A stretch of 64,000 nt of DNA. It comes from Hypomesus transpacificus (taxonomy: Eukaryota > Chordata > Actinopteri > Osmeriformes > Osmeridae). A program made the position numbers and the translations under genes. Positions 24,001 to 34,872 of this stretch are shown here, piece after piece. Within the stretch, counting starts at the first letter, position 1, and every line of letters begins with the position of its first letter. The notes beneath the pieces are model-generated. The model saw only the letters and a program-made list of their open reading frames with translations. It did no database searches and was not told the DNA's origin. The stretch covers positions 241,327 through 305,326 of the forward strand of contig NW_025813742.1 in NCBI RefSeq assembly GCF_021917145.1. The letters are read 5' to 3'.

Positions 24001-27000
24001 AACAACCCTCACTGCAGACTCTTAGCCAACCCTCTACACCCTGAACCGATATTACGAAACGTTACGTGTTTTGTTTTTTTCTTATCTCATCATGGGTGTT
24101 CATTGTCTGTGTTGATTAGTGATGCCTTAAGTGTCTCACTCAGGGAGGCACTCTTCATAATTAGGACCGGGTCCAAACCACAGCGGGTTGATTGGTTCTG
24201 TCTGGATTAGCCATGTCACTCTGTAGGACCTTGTTAGGAAACTGCCCTCCTCAGAAACGATGAAGCCTTGATTAGCCCCTACGCATCGAGGGGGAGCTGT
24301 CTGTTGAGAGCAGTGACTGGCCTTCTGACGACGCGGCGCTGTCAGTCACGCACGAGCGAGAGGCTCTGCGAAGCCAGCGATGCCCCGAATCTGAAATAGA
24401 GGAGATTGTTTCTGTCTTGGCAGACTCCACGTCGAAACAAATCTGAGGGATTTGAGTCGCATATGCTCTCGTCAATCCCCCTTGGGCGCCCAGGATCCCC
24501 CCATGTTAGGTTTAATGGACTGCAACCATATGACTGTTTTTACGTGTCGTCCATACATAGTCGCCTGCGAGCGACTTTGCTTCTTCCTTCATGCTGTCGG
24601 CCCACGGGGCTCCTGTGGCGCAGGTGTCTGTCGGGTTTCACGATCGATCGTGAAGGCAGCACCTGGCTCGGTTCAAAAACCTTCACTGTGATGTTCTGTC
24701 AGAGGGTTCCGAAAGAGATACAGTTAAAATTAGATCTCTGCCAACGAGAAAGGAGGCCAGCATTTTTCCCTCCGCAGGAAATCTGGGACGGAACGCAAAA
24801 CGTGTCACCGATCTCTAATGAAAATGCGGGACCCCTTTAACTCAAGAATCACACACACACACAAACGTAAAACCCCTCTCTAGACTCTTCTCCTGAACCG
24901 AAGGGATGTGATAGGAAGGCACGTAGCTTCTAATCCCAGTGAAGGCACGTACATGTTCCTGGATGTTCCCTATATTTCATGAATCCTTCAACAACGTTGA
25001 AGGAACGTGTTGTAGCAAGTGCAGACGTGTTAGGCTGTTACACTGCAGACACGGCTCCATTCCTGACAGAAAAACCCCGAAAAAAGGCTGTTTGTTTAAC
25101 GTTGCCCTGTGCCCTCGAGGGGCCGATCCGTAGCACAAATCAAACCCAACTCAGTCAAACGCATCACAGTACCGAATATTTGCAACCAACCCAGATTTAC
25201 ATTTACATGTAGTCATTTAGCAGACGCTCTTATCCAAAGCGACTTACAGTAAGTACAGGGACATTCTCCCCGAGGCAAGTAGGGTGAAGTGCCTCGCCCG
25301 AAGAACACAACGTCATTTTTCACGGCCGGGAATCGAACCGGCAACCTTCTGATACTAGCCTGATTCCCTAACCGCTCAGCCACCTGACTCCCTAGATTTG
25401 TTTTACTGTTTCTGCTGGGGGTGTATATGATGTGTGGGGTCTTCTTTACAAGCTCTGACCCCTTCTCTCTCCTTCTCTGTCTCTCTCTCCCCCCCCAGAG
25501 GAGGGCGAGTACTTTCTGAAGGTGCTGATCCCTAGCTATGCGGCCGGCTCTATAATTGGCAAGGGCGGCCAGACCATTGTACAGCTGCAGAAAGAAACTG
25601 GCGCCACCATCAAGCTGTCCAAATCCAAAGACTTCTACCCAGGTAAGAACGCCCGGGGAAAGCTCTGTGTCGTGTCGAGGCTGAGACACGGGTAAGACGG
25701 GCAGGAGGTCATGACGCCGTGAGGACAGGACGCTGTGTGGACGTCAGACAACAACGTCATCGAGTGTGTGTGTGTGTGTGTGTCGTGCCAGTGAGTGGAA
25801 CAGACCCCATCTTTTAATGTAGTTGGATTGCCCCAACTTAAGAGCCAAACCGGTTCTGTCTTGATGGCTTCACCCAGAGTCGGAGAGCTTAGCAGGCTGT
25901 GTGCAGATTCCATATCTAGTATCGACTCCAGAAGCTCCACTCAGACCTACCAGTTCTTCCTCTTCCTTTTGGCTGAACTCTAAGCATGGAGCCCATCCAA
26001 TTTATGTGTCTGTGTTTCCCCAGAAGAACAATCATTCTTCATTCTGGTACAATGCAAGAACTGCATTTAATCAATTTCCTCCTTTAGCTGTCTGGCTGCC
26101 ATTTTACCTCAAGATGGAGAGTGCAGTTTGGGGGGGAGGGGGAGGGGGGGGGGGGGGGGGGGGGAGGGGGAGGGAGAAAAGGAGGAAGAGTAGGTGGGAA
26201 GTAGGGAGGGAGAGGGGGCATGTATCTAATGGCCCTGATCACGCTAAACATGGTTATAACATAAATGGTGTGTGTGTGTGGGGGGGTGGGGGGGTCGCTC
26301 ATGTTCGCAAGTGACCCCTTCCTGATGGAGGTCGCGGCCCTCTGGATGCCTCCCTCCCCCTTCTCCTTCCCCCGGATGAGGAAGCGTTTTGTCCCCCGAT
26401 AACAGCGAGTCAAAGAAATGACGCTGTTTTGTCCTTCATGCCTCGGAGGAGCCCGGTCCCATCTGAAAGAGCACAGGTGTGCCGCAGTCCTCCCTTGATT
26501 AGGTCCAGATGTCGGCTGTGATAACCGACAGAACCAAACGATCCCGCTTTGTTGAGCAACTCAGCTCCAGCATCAGTTTATCATCGTCAAGAGGAGCAAA
26601 TGACCAGAGCCAGCCCGAAGAACACAACACACTCTCAGAGGTTACTCACAGACACAGACACAGGGACAGATACTATTAACAGGCTTTTAATATACGCTTT
26701 GAGTTAATTCTTCCGCCTCGAGCAATGAATTAAACCGACGATTATAGAGAGGAAGGTGGCTCTCTTGGACTCAATTTAGCCTCTGAATGCCATCCTAGAT
26801 TCTGACAGGGAAGTAAGGTCTGTCCCCTAATGTTAGACGAAACGTGCCAATCCGGGAATTTTGATGTGAGCCTTCCTTAGCTGCTGCTGAAACAGCTCAG
26901 ACGTGGGCCAGACGTTTTAAAACAAGAATGAAGCATTATGAATGATTCTCAGACTGGGCCTTGGCCCACAGAACTCTGGCAACAAACAGGACAAAAAGAA

Positions 27001-28535
27001 GCATATCTTTCTTCCTCCCCTCCTCCCAAACTCCACGCACAGAATCTCTGCTAGGATTCTTCTTGATTCAGAATCTGCGAAGCTAGAGAACCAGTGAGAC
27101 TTGTCACCGAGTGAGAAGGCGCGCCCCCTTGTCTTCAGGGAGGGCGACAGTTTGGGACAGTTGGGGACAGTTGAGCCTCTCTGTGCTGCAATGTCCTTCT
27201 TCCTTCTCTGTGGTCGGGTCATTGATGTGTTGATAGGCCACCACCTGCTCTGCCCCTCCCCCTTTCATTACACTGATGACTGACTGATAGAGTTCAGGGA
27301 GAGGGTGTTGCTGGCAGGGATCTGATTGGACGGTGTTAAAGTATGCGCCCCCCCCCCCTCCCTGAAAGTAAAATGAAACTACAACAGGGCACTAGGAGGT
27401 AGAACTACATTTTCGGGGGAGGTCAGCAGAAACGTAGCTCCCATGAACACCCAGGACCCAGACATCAGGCCTTTTCTGCAGCTGCACACCGAACCCTGCA
27501 CCTGTTATCCCCGGTGAGAAATGGAACAGAGAAAACAAAACGTTGTTAGTTATTTTTAATCCGTGACACGGTGTTGATGGATTTGAATTCAACTCATCGT
27601 ATCATTTCTCCTCAGACCTCTCTGAGAATAACAGGGTGTTCGTCTGCCTGAGTGGAGGAGAGACTGGAGTGTTGGGGAGAGACTGGAGTGTTGGGGAGAG
27701 ACTGGAGGGTTGGGGAGAGACTGGAGTGTTGGGGAGAGAGACTGGAGTGTTGGGGAGAGAGACTAGAGTGTTGGGGAGAGACTGGAGTGTTGGGGAGAGA
27801 CTGGAGTGTTGGGGAGAGAGACTGGAGTGTTGGGGAGAGACTGGAGTGTTGGGGAGAGAGACTGGAGTGTTGGGGAGAGACGACGCGTGGCTCTTGGTGC
27901 TCCAGCACGTTGGTTTGTTCCTCCTCTGGCTCTCCCTCCTCACCTCTCTTATCGGAGACTTGTGGCAACATGTCATGCTAATTCCGTCCACATGCAGTTC
28001 ATCCCTCCACACACACACACACACACACACACAGGCACGTGCTGTTTGTCTCTGCCCTTCCTTTGCTTACTCTACCTGCATCTCAATGACACTGTAGGAG
28101 ACCAGCACTGACCAGCACTCCCACCCCCCACACAGACCCCCCCCCCCCCACACACGCACACACACACAGACCCCCCCCCCCCCCTCCATTCAGCTTCGGT
28201 TAGCTCTGCTTGGAAGATCCCACCCACCTCCACCCACCTCCAGTCTTCCCATCCGTCAGGGTAAGACAGGCCAGTGTGAATGGGAAGAAGGCTTTCATGG
28301 GATCTCTACCCCTCCCACTGAGAGGGGGTCGAGATGGATGAGCGCTGATAGGGAAGAGTGTGGATGATGCACGGCCGTGTGTGAGTGGACCAGGACAGAG
28401 GGACAGGGAGGGGGGGGAAGGGGGGGGGGGGCACAGAAATAGCCCATTTGAATCTCTCTGGATGTGACCCTGGCCCAGCTGCACTCAGGCTGCTTCCAAA
28501 CACACAGAGTTTCTCTCTCTCTCCCTCACCCTCTC

Positions 28536-28601
<66 letters not shown>

Positions 28602-30776
28602 TCACCCTCTCTTCCTCTACCTCTCTCTCCCTCACCCTGTCTCTCTTTCTCTTTCGCTTATTCTCTGTCTCTTACACTTTCCTTTTCGCTCTCTCTGGTT
28701 CTCTCTCTTGGTCTCTTTCTCTTTATCTGTTGTTCACCCTCTCCCTCCCTCTCGCTCAGTCTCTCTCTCTCTCACCCTCCTTTTCTCTCTCGCCCCCTCC
28801 TTCTCTCTCTCTCCCTCTCCCTGTGCTCCTCTGACAGTGCTAGTTCCTGATAGTAAATGCTGAGTGAGACGACATAGGGTCAGACCGACCCTCCAGTGTC
28901 CAGAGTGTTGTTTTCCTGTTTGCTTAGTAACACTCAGCCACCAACCCACTTTCTGTTACATGAGAGGATCTGGAGCAACCCCACCCCCCCCCACCCCCGT
29001 ACGACGTAATACGCACTCATGCATTAATACTGTACGTGCACACACACACAGTCAACTGCCTCCCCCTAAACTGAGCTAATACACACATGTACACACACAC
29101 ACTCTCCCAGCTCAACAAACTCCAGGAAACACCAGGCTCCTCCTCTTCCAGCAGAGAGCCAAGCCAGCATATAAATGTTCTTTACTGTTCTGAGCGGACA
29201 GATAAAATAGTAATGATGTCATCCAAGTATGAGGCCTGATGTTTCCGATTATCCGGAAAGCACAACGCGTGACCTCACCCTGCAAAACGACACCGTTCGG
29301 TTTCGGGGGAGAGACAGAGAGAACTGGGGGGGGCCTCCGTGGAACGAAGGTCACGTCAAGCCAAGCGACGTCAATGAAGCGCTTTGATGAGGACGGCTTT
29401 TAGTGGTCGAAGAAGCAGATAGTGTGGCCGTTAGCACTTTACAGCCCAGCGCAGTTCCAGAAGTGCAGGCTAAGGCGTTGGAAAGGAGCCACAGGACCCC
29501 AGAACTACCGCTTCTCTTCCTTCTCCACGGGGAGAGAGAAACGTGTGTGCCAAAACCCTACCTCTAAGATTAAAGACACTGTTATGCTACGTTTTATTAA
29601 GCTCACATATCAGATCCCACAGCCCAATAATGCTGTCTAGTACTCCCAGAGATCTTGAAGGGAAGTTCACCCCGCCCAAATCATCTCTACGGAACTTCTT
29701 TTTATTGCGATCTCTGCCTCGATGCATCGCAACGCTTCAAAGTACTTAGTGTTCGCTACAAAACCGTTTTTTTGGCAACGGGACAGAAACTTGTCATGCT
29801 CTCTCCAGTGTATATACTGCTGTGTATTTATATTTACATTTAGTCATTTAACAGACACTCTTATCCAGATGTAATCCACATTTAGATTGTAAGCATCCAG
29901 CAGATGCTTTCATCGAAAGAAATGTACGAATGTAGCACTTTCAAAGCAAATAGATCATGGATCAGAAGTGCATAGTTCTAACAGTATTTTGGTGTCACTC
30001 TGGATGTTAGGTTTCACTGCATGTAGAAGACCTTGCTTCTCCAATAGAGTTAGCAATACTTGTGTTTAGGCAGTGTGAGTATGTACGCTGGTATATTGGG
30101 TTGCATTTGCACCAAACACAGCTGACTGCACCCAGTCAAAATGTCACCCAGTACGCTTGAATATCCAGCCTTGGAAATGTCCAGTATCGAAGGGTCACAG
30201 ATTTGGAAGCGAACGAGAAACTCAATCCCTTTTTTGATAATGCTCTCCTTGGAGCCCATCCAGTAGAAGGGCCCGAGTGTTTTGATAACTCTGATAGACG
30301 TTTCCTAAACGTGGACAGGTGCTCATAGGACAGATGTGTGTCACCCAATCCGGTAAGAGGAGATGGAATGACATTATAAAGGCTTGGAACATGATTGGGT
30401 CCGGCCAGGACTCGAGTGGTGTTGCCCAGAACTAGAAGAAGAGTTTTGGCCAGCTGGTCTTTCTGTTAGAAGAGAACTCCCCAGAGTTGGGGCATGACGA
30501 CTGACTCTGCCAACGGAAAATGATCCATGTGCCACTTTGTTAGATAGAATTTTAGTTCCATTGGGTTGAGGGATTGAATGGGATTGTTGCTCACTGTGAT
30601 ATTGTTTGTTATTTTGACTTTCGAGCGCTTGTTCCCAGCTTCACATGGAATGTGAAATACGTCAGTGGGATTGAGTGTGTGTGTGTATGAGAGAGAGGGA
30701 GAGAACAAGCCAAGGGGAGTAAGGATAAAAAAGAGAGAGAGAGGGAGAGAGAGGGAGGGACAGAGAGAGAGGGAGG

Positions 30777-30820
<44 letters not shown>

Positions 30821-30834
30821 GACAGAGAGAGAGG

Positions 30835-30903
<69 letters not shown>

Positions 30904-32477
30904 TCAAAGAGAAGCCTGCAGGCTGTAGAATGGGCGCGCTGTTGCATCACCTGTTTCCACGGCGCGACTCCTTAACCATGGCAACGGAATTCCGGTAGGG
31001 CCAACCAGGGTGGCGGCGGAGTATTGGGGGGCATAAAGGCAGCCTTGAAGAGAGAAGGAGGCTCTTTGGAGGTCTATAGGAGGGGGAGGGGGGAGGGAGA
31101 CAGGGGGGGGTGGATACAAGCTGAGCGTGGCCAATCCCAGAATTCCAGAGTTGTGAAAGGGTTACATCATTAAAGTGGAATCTTTTGTCAGCTAGCGGTT
31201 TTTCACTGAAGTAGCTTTTTCTCCTCCACAGAGCTATTGTTGATGGGGGGTGGGGGCTGAAAATAAAGAAATTGTGTCATCAAACCTGAGAAATCTTTAA
31301 AAATTTCACCCTTAGCAGGTGTTTAATGAAACCTTGCAGGACTAACTGTACAATTACATTTACTTTTCATTATGGAATTGTTTTTTACACTTTCCATGTT
31401 GCGTTTCAGTGTCATGACAAATAGAGAAAGATGTCATTAGTAGGGGTGTAACGATACACTCAGCTCAGGATTCGATATGTATCAGAATATTGTGTGTACA
31501 ATACAATACGTATCACCATATTTTGAACAACATTTTAAATTAAACTGAAATTCACTTAACAGATTTATTTCCAAAACATTAAACATTTTCAATAATTTTC
31601 TTTGTTGTACATACAATTTAGTTAACTCAGTTCCAACTATTTCTGTGAATGCAATGAATGCACGCATGATACAGGTGCAGAGTAGGTCGCGTGCTGGTAG
31701 CTCAACCAATAGCATCAAACGGACGTCGTATTGTAAAAATATTGCCATAACTCTACAATACATATTGTAAAAATGCTGTATTGCGATATATTGTTCCACG
31801 ATATATTGTTCCACCCTTAGTCATTAGTTATAATTCTGTCTCTCTATCCCCCCCCCCCCCCGTATAGGAACCACAGAGCGAGTGTGTCTGATACAGGGTA
31901 CAGTCGAGGCTCTCAATGGCGTCCACAACTTCATCGCAGAGAAAGTCCGCGAGATGCCTCAGAGCGCCCAGAAGACTGAACCAGTCAGCATCATGCAACC
32001 ACAGACAACCGTCAACCCCGACCGCGTCAAACAGGTGAGTAGGCCCGGTCGACTCCTCTACTCCCACACCACTACCACACTGACACATCCTTCATCTCAC
32101 GACATCGTACCAAGGGCAGGCTGGTATGGCCAGCGGTGGGGGGTGGAGTTGTTGAACCACGGTCACGCCACCACCTGCACGCCTTGTCCAACAGAAGCTG
32201 GTCTTTCTGGAGGTCTGACCCACTGCCTGGGTCCTGGCTGGGTTACTAAAGTGTGAGGGCAGGGGGTTATTTTTTACCCTGCTGCCCTCCACAGTCAGAC
32301 AACGCTGGGCAGCAGCTGCACTTTAAACCCCCGGATTAACAAACCGCTGAGTTCAGAGTAAAGAGTGTGGCTAGAGAAGTCAGATGAGTCAGTGAGAGAT
32401 CTCTCTCTTGCTCTCTCTCTCCCTCTCCCTGTCCCTCCCTCCCTCCCTCCATCTCTGTCTCTCTCTTTCTCTCTCTT

Positions 32478-32550
<73 letters not shown>

Positions 32551-32607
32551 CGCTCTCTCTCTTTCCCTCTCTCTCTCTCTCTCTATCTCTCTCTCGCTCT
32601 CTGTCTT

Positions 32608-32701
<94 letters not shown>

Positions 32702-33804
32702 GCTCTCTCTCTTTCCCTCTCTCTCGCTACTGCTCTGTGTCACTCACTCTCTCTCCTCCTCCCCCCTCTCTCTCTCCCCAGGCCAAGCTGATCGTGCCCA
32801 ACAGCACGGCGGGCCTGATCATCGGGAAGGGCGGGGCCACGGTGAAGGCGGTGATGGAGCAGAGCGGCGCCTGGGTGCAGCTGTCCCAGAAGCCCGAGGG
32901 CATCAACCTGCAGGAGCGCGTGGTCACCATCAGCGGGGAACCCGAGCAGAACCGCAAGGCGGTGGAGATCATCGTCCAGAAGATCCAGGAAGACCCACAG
33001 AGCAGCAGCTGCCTCAACATCTCCTACTCCAACATCTCGGGCCCCGTGGCCAACTCCAACCCCACCGGCTCCCCGTACGCCAACTCTGCCGAGGTGATGC
33101 CCAACGCGGCCGCCGCGGCCGCGGCCACGGCCTCCAGCCTCCTGGGCCAGGCCGGCCTCGCCGGGATGGGAGCCTTCCCCGCCGCCATGTCCGGCTTCTC
33201 CGGCAACGACCTGCTGGCCATCACGTCTGCCCTCAACACGCTGGCCAGCTACGGCTACAACACCAACACGCTGGGGCTAGGCCTCAACCCGGCCGCCGCC
33301 TCCGGGGTCCTGGCCGCCGTAGCGGCTAGCGCTAACCCCGCCGCGGCCGCAGCCGCCAACCTCCTGGCCTCCTACGCCAGCGACGCGTCCGGCGGCGGTG
33401 GCCACCCCGCAGCCGGGCTGGGAGGGTTCTCCCTGGGCTCGCTGGCCGCCGCTACCGGGGCTTCCAACGGCTACCTGAACGCCTCCTCTCCCCTGATGGC
33501 GTCGTCCCTGTTGGCTACTGAGAAGCTGGCGGATGGGGCCAAGGACGTGGTGGAGATCGCCGTGCCGGAGAACCTGGTGGGGGCCATCTTGGGGAAGGGC
33601 GGGAAGACACTGGTTGAGTACCAGGAGCTCACGGGCGCACGCATCCAGATCTCCAAAAAGGGAGAGTTCATCCCTGGCACACGGAACCGTAAAGTTACCA
33701 TAACGGGGTCGCCCGCGGCGACGCAAGCAGCCCAGTATCTCATCAGCCAGCGAATCACGTATGAGCAGGGTGTGCGGGCCACCAACCCACAGAAGGTGGG
33801 GTAA
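18035..33804 (+). CDS. nova2: NOVA alternative splicing regulator 2 (three KH domains)
   Basis: Four coding exons, 18035-18197, 25499-25642, 31868-32034 and 32782-33804, give 498 aa with phases closing. The N-terminus contains the [11 protein letters not shown] motif. KH1 (about residues 56-130), KH2 (about 159-232) and KH3 (about 412-485) each carry the GKGG RNA-binding loop. Between KH2 and KH3 lies an Ala-rich region, and the protein ends [15 protein letters not shown]. Known role: nuclear, neuron-enriched splicing factor that binds clustered YCAY and controls synaptic and axon-guidance exons. NOVA2 rather than NOVA1 because KH2 begins AKLIVPNS and the linker reads [13 protein letters not shown] and [16 protein letters not shown]; kptn and crx as neighbours agree. 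The first residues (MMMAGG...EQNG) look more NOVA1-like. Three ATGs lie in a row at 18035, 18038 and 18041; the true start among them is unknown. The last exon is strikingly GC-rich. Confidence 0.96.
21700..22170 (+). promoter_or_regulatory. Possible alternative nova2 promoter and first exon
   Basis: A GC-rich stretch with CpGs and an ATTGGCC (inverted CCAAT) near 21751 precedes an ATG at 22167-22169. That ATG is followed by one G and the strong donor GTAAGAT at 22171. The single leftover nucleotide matches the phase required by the KH1 exon, so splicing would give a protein starting M-E-E-G-E-Y-F-L-K without the exon-1 leader. The motifs and phase are seen; use as an exon is inferred. Confidence 0.35.
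25199..25392 (-). mobile_element. tRNA-derived SINE, inverted, 107 bp before the nova2 KH1 exon
   Basis: In minus orientation it has the tRNA-like head (GGAGTCAGGTGGCTGAGCGG), a B box GGTTCGATTCC, and the CATTTAGCAGACGCTCTTAT-type tail written on the plus strand at 25213-25232. A short AGATTT flanks both sides (25194-25199 and 25394-25399) and may be the target duplication. Confidence 0.85.
27661..27882 (+). repeat. Minisatellite of 18-20 bp units, about eleven copies
   Basis: Eleven copies of GACTGGAGTGTTGGGGAGA vary only by an extra GA or single substitutions. It lies in nova2 intron 2. It encodes repetitive frames in all three phases, but these have no protein meaning. Confidence 0.93.
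28510..28830. repeat. CT-rich microsatellite
   Basis: A nearly pure CT run at about 28540-28598, continued by degenerate pyrimidine repeats. The Leu/Ser open frames across it are artefacts. Confidence 0.9.
30690..30901. repeat. GA microsatellite
   Basis: Imperfect GA repeat with GGGACAGAGA interruptions, nearly pure at 30837-30901. Confidence 0.9.
31441..31819. mobile_element. hAT-type MITE with intact 8-bp target duplication
   Basis: A 379-bp element flanked on both sides by GTCATTAG (31433-31440 and 31820-31827), the 8-bp duplication characteristic of hAT transposons. The ends are imperfect inverted repeats (TAGGGGTGTAACGATA against TAAGGGTGGAACAATA). There is no coding capacity. It ends 48 bp before nova2 exon 3. 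Confidence 0.85.
32064..32100 (+). promoter_or_regulatory. YCAY cluster downstream of nova2 exon 3 (candidate NOVA binding site)
   Basis: Five YCAY tetramers lie within 37 nt (32064, 32069, 32075, 32092 and 32097), starting 30 nt after the exon-3 donor. Clustered YCAY is the known NOVA target, and intronic clusters just downstream of an exon usually enhance its inclusion. Self-regulation here is inference. Confidence 0.4.
32398..32780 (+). repeat. 380-nt CT polypyrimidine tract abutting the nova2 last-exon acceptor
   Basis: CT dinucleotide repeat with TTTCCC, CTCG and CTAT interruptions. It runs to the CCCCAG acceptor at 32776-32781 and makes up about half of the 747-nt intron 3. Confidence 0.93.
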
Positions 33805-34833
33805 AAAAAAAAATGATTACGACAGAAGAGGAAAGAAAAAAGAGGGATGGAAACAGAGAAAGAGAAGAGAATCAAGAAGGTCACGGAGTTCAAAAAAAAA
33901 AAAAAAAAAAGAAGAGGAGGAAATGTCCAAATATCCGTTCAATATTTCAGTATTAAAAAGAGAGGATCTCAAAGAAGAGGGCCTGGATGAGAAATATCAA
34001 GATAAGTGTGTGTGATAATGTGAATGTGTTTTTAGGGACTGAAGTCCTGGTGTTTTTTAAAAAGTTGTGTCGAGTCCTTTTTGATGACGGGTGATCAGAG
34101 TAAAGCTGAACTGGTCTACTGCCACGCTGCAGATCTAGGGAGGGTGACGCCACGAGATTTCACCCTCTTTCAAAACCTCTCTGCTGGGTCTGCTCATCGG
34201 TTTCCTTCGTTTTCAGTTTCTCTTCTTTTTTCTTTGTCGGTTGTCTTCTTCGCTTCGCGGATGTCGGCTCCCACCAGAGTCGAGAGTGTCGGGTTCCAGA
34301 AGAACTGGTGCTCGTGCCTTTTTCCTTTAGCGCTCACCTCGCTCGTACACGATGCAGAAGCCATTGTTTACATGGGAGAGGTTCAATAATGAGCACCTGA
34401 GGCCAGTTTAGGCCTTGGTTGGAGCAATCTAAATGTTGATTTCTTAGCAGAAATTCTATAGTTTATGACGTAACGTCTAAAGAATTGCTCATAACGCGAT
34501 CGAGGAAACAAAATAATTTGGTTATTGTTTTTATTTATTGATATGGTCTCATTTAAACACCAGTAGATTCTTTAAACCTGTGAATTCAGGTTGATCTGAA
34601 TGTAAACACAGTATTATTGTTCTTTTTGTATTTACCAGGATCAAACACTGAGTTGCAGTGAAAGAAATGTATCATTCAAACCCAGTCAGAACTGCACAGT
34701 TAGCTACTGTATGCGAGTATAGTTCAGGGGTCGAATAAAACAAGAGAGTTTAGAGGAGACACAGGAATGTACACATAAACATGCACACGACATCGAGCAT
34801 AACTTCTCACAGACATACAGACAATCCCTCCCT

Positions 34834-34872
<39 letters not shown>

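Larger units (their letters stand above)
18198..25498 (+). other. nova2 intron 1 (7.3 kb)
   Basis: No other gene was recognised. It contains CA repeats (about 19575-19645), a GA patch (about 20315-20342), a GC-rich, G-run-bearing stretch at about 21210-21900 that leads to a possible alternative first exon ending at 22170, a GGT repeat (about 22554-22590), and an inverted SINE at its 3' end. Several short CT/CA tracts occur as well. Confidence 0.6.
25643..31867 (+). other. nova2 intron 2 (6.2 kb)
   Basis: No other gene was recognised. It holds a 21-G run (26144-26164), the minisatellite at 27661-27882, C-runs (about 28139-28185), CT and GA microsatellites (about 28510-28830 and 30690-30900), a fragment of a SINE-like tail at about 29831-29910, and the hAT MITE at 31441-31819. 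Minus-strand frames at about 30050-30350 are not recognisable. Confidence 0.6.

Noticed and set aside
27602-28097. Repeat array considered as CRISPR-like
   Set aside because: Units of 18-20 bp are contiguous, without unique spacers, in a vertebrate intron. It is a minisatellite.
30050-30348. Minus-strand 69-70 aa frames in nova2 intron 2
   Set aside because: They may derive from an old transposon, but no family could be recognised and no ends were found.
32336-32791. Long Arg/Glu and Leu/Ser open frames over the CT tract
   Set aside because: Pure dinucleotide repeats stay open in all frames. The plus-strand frame continues into the nova2 exon only because the repeat has no stops; the acceptor CAG at 32779-32781 marks the real exon start.
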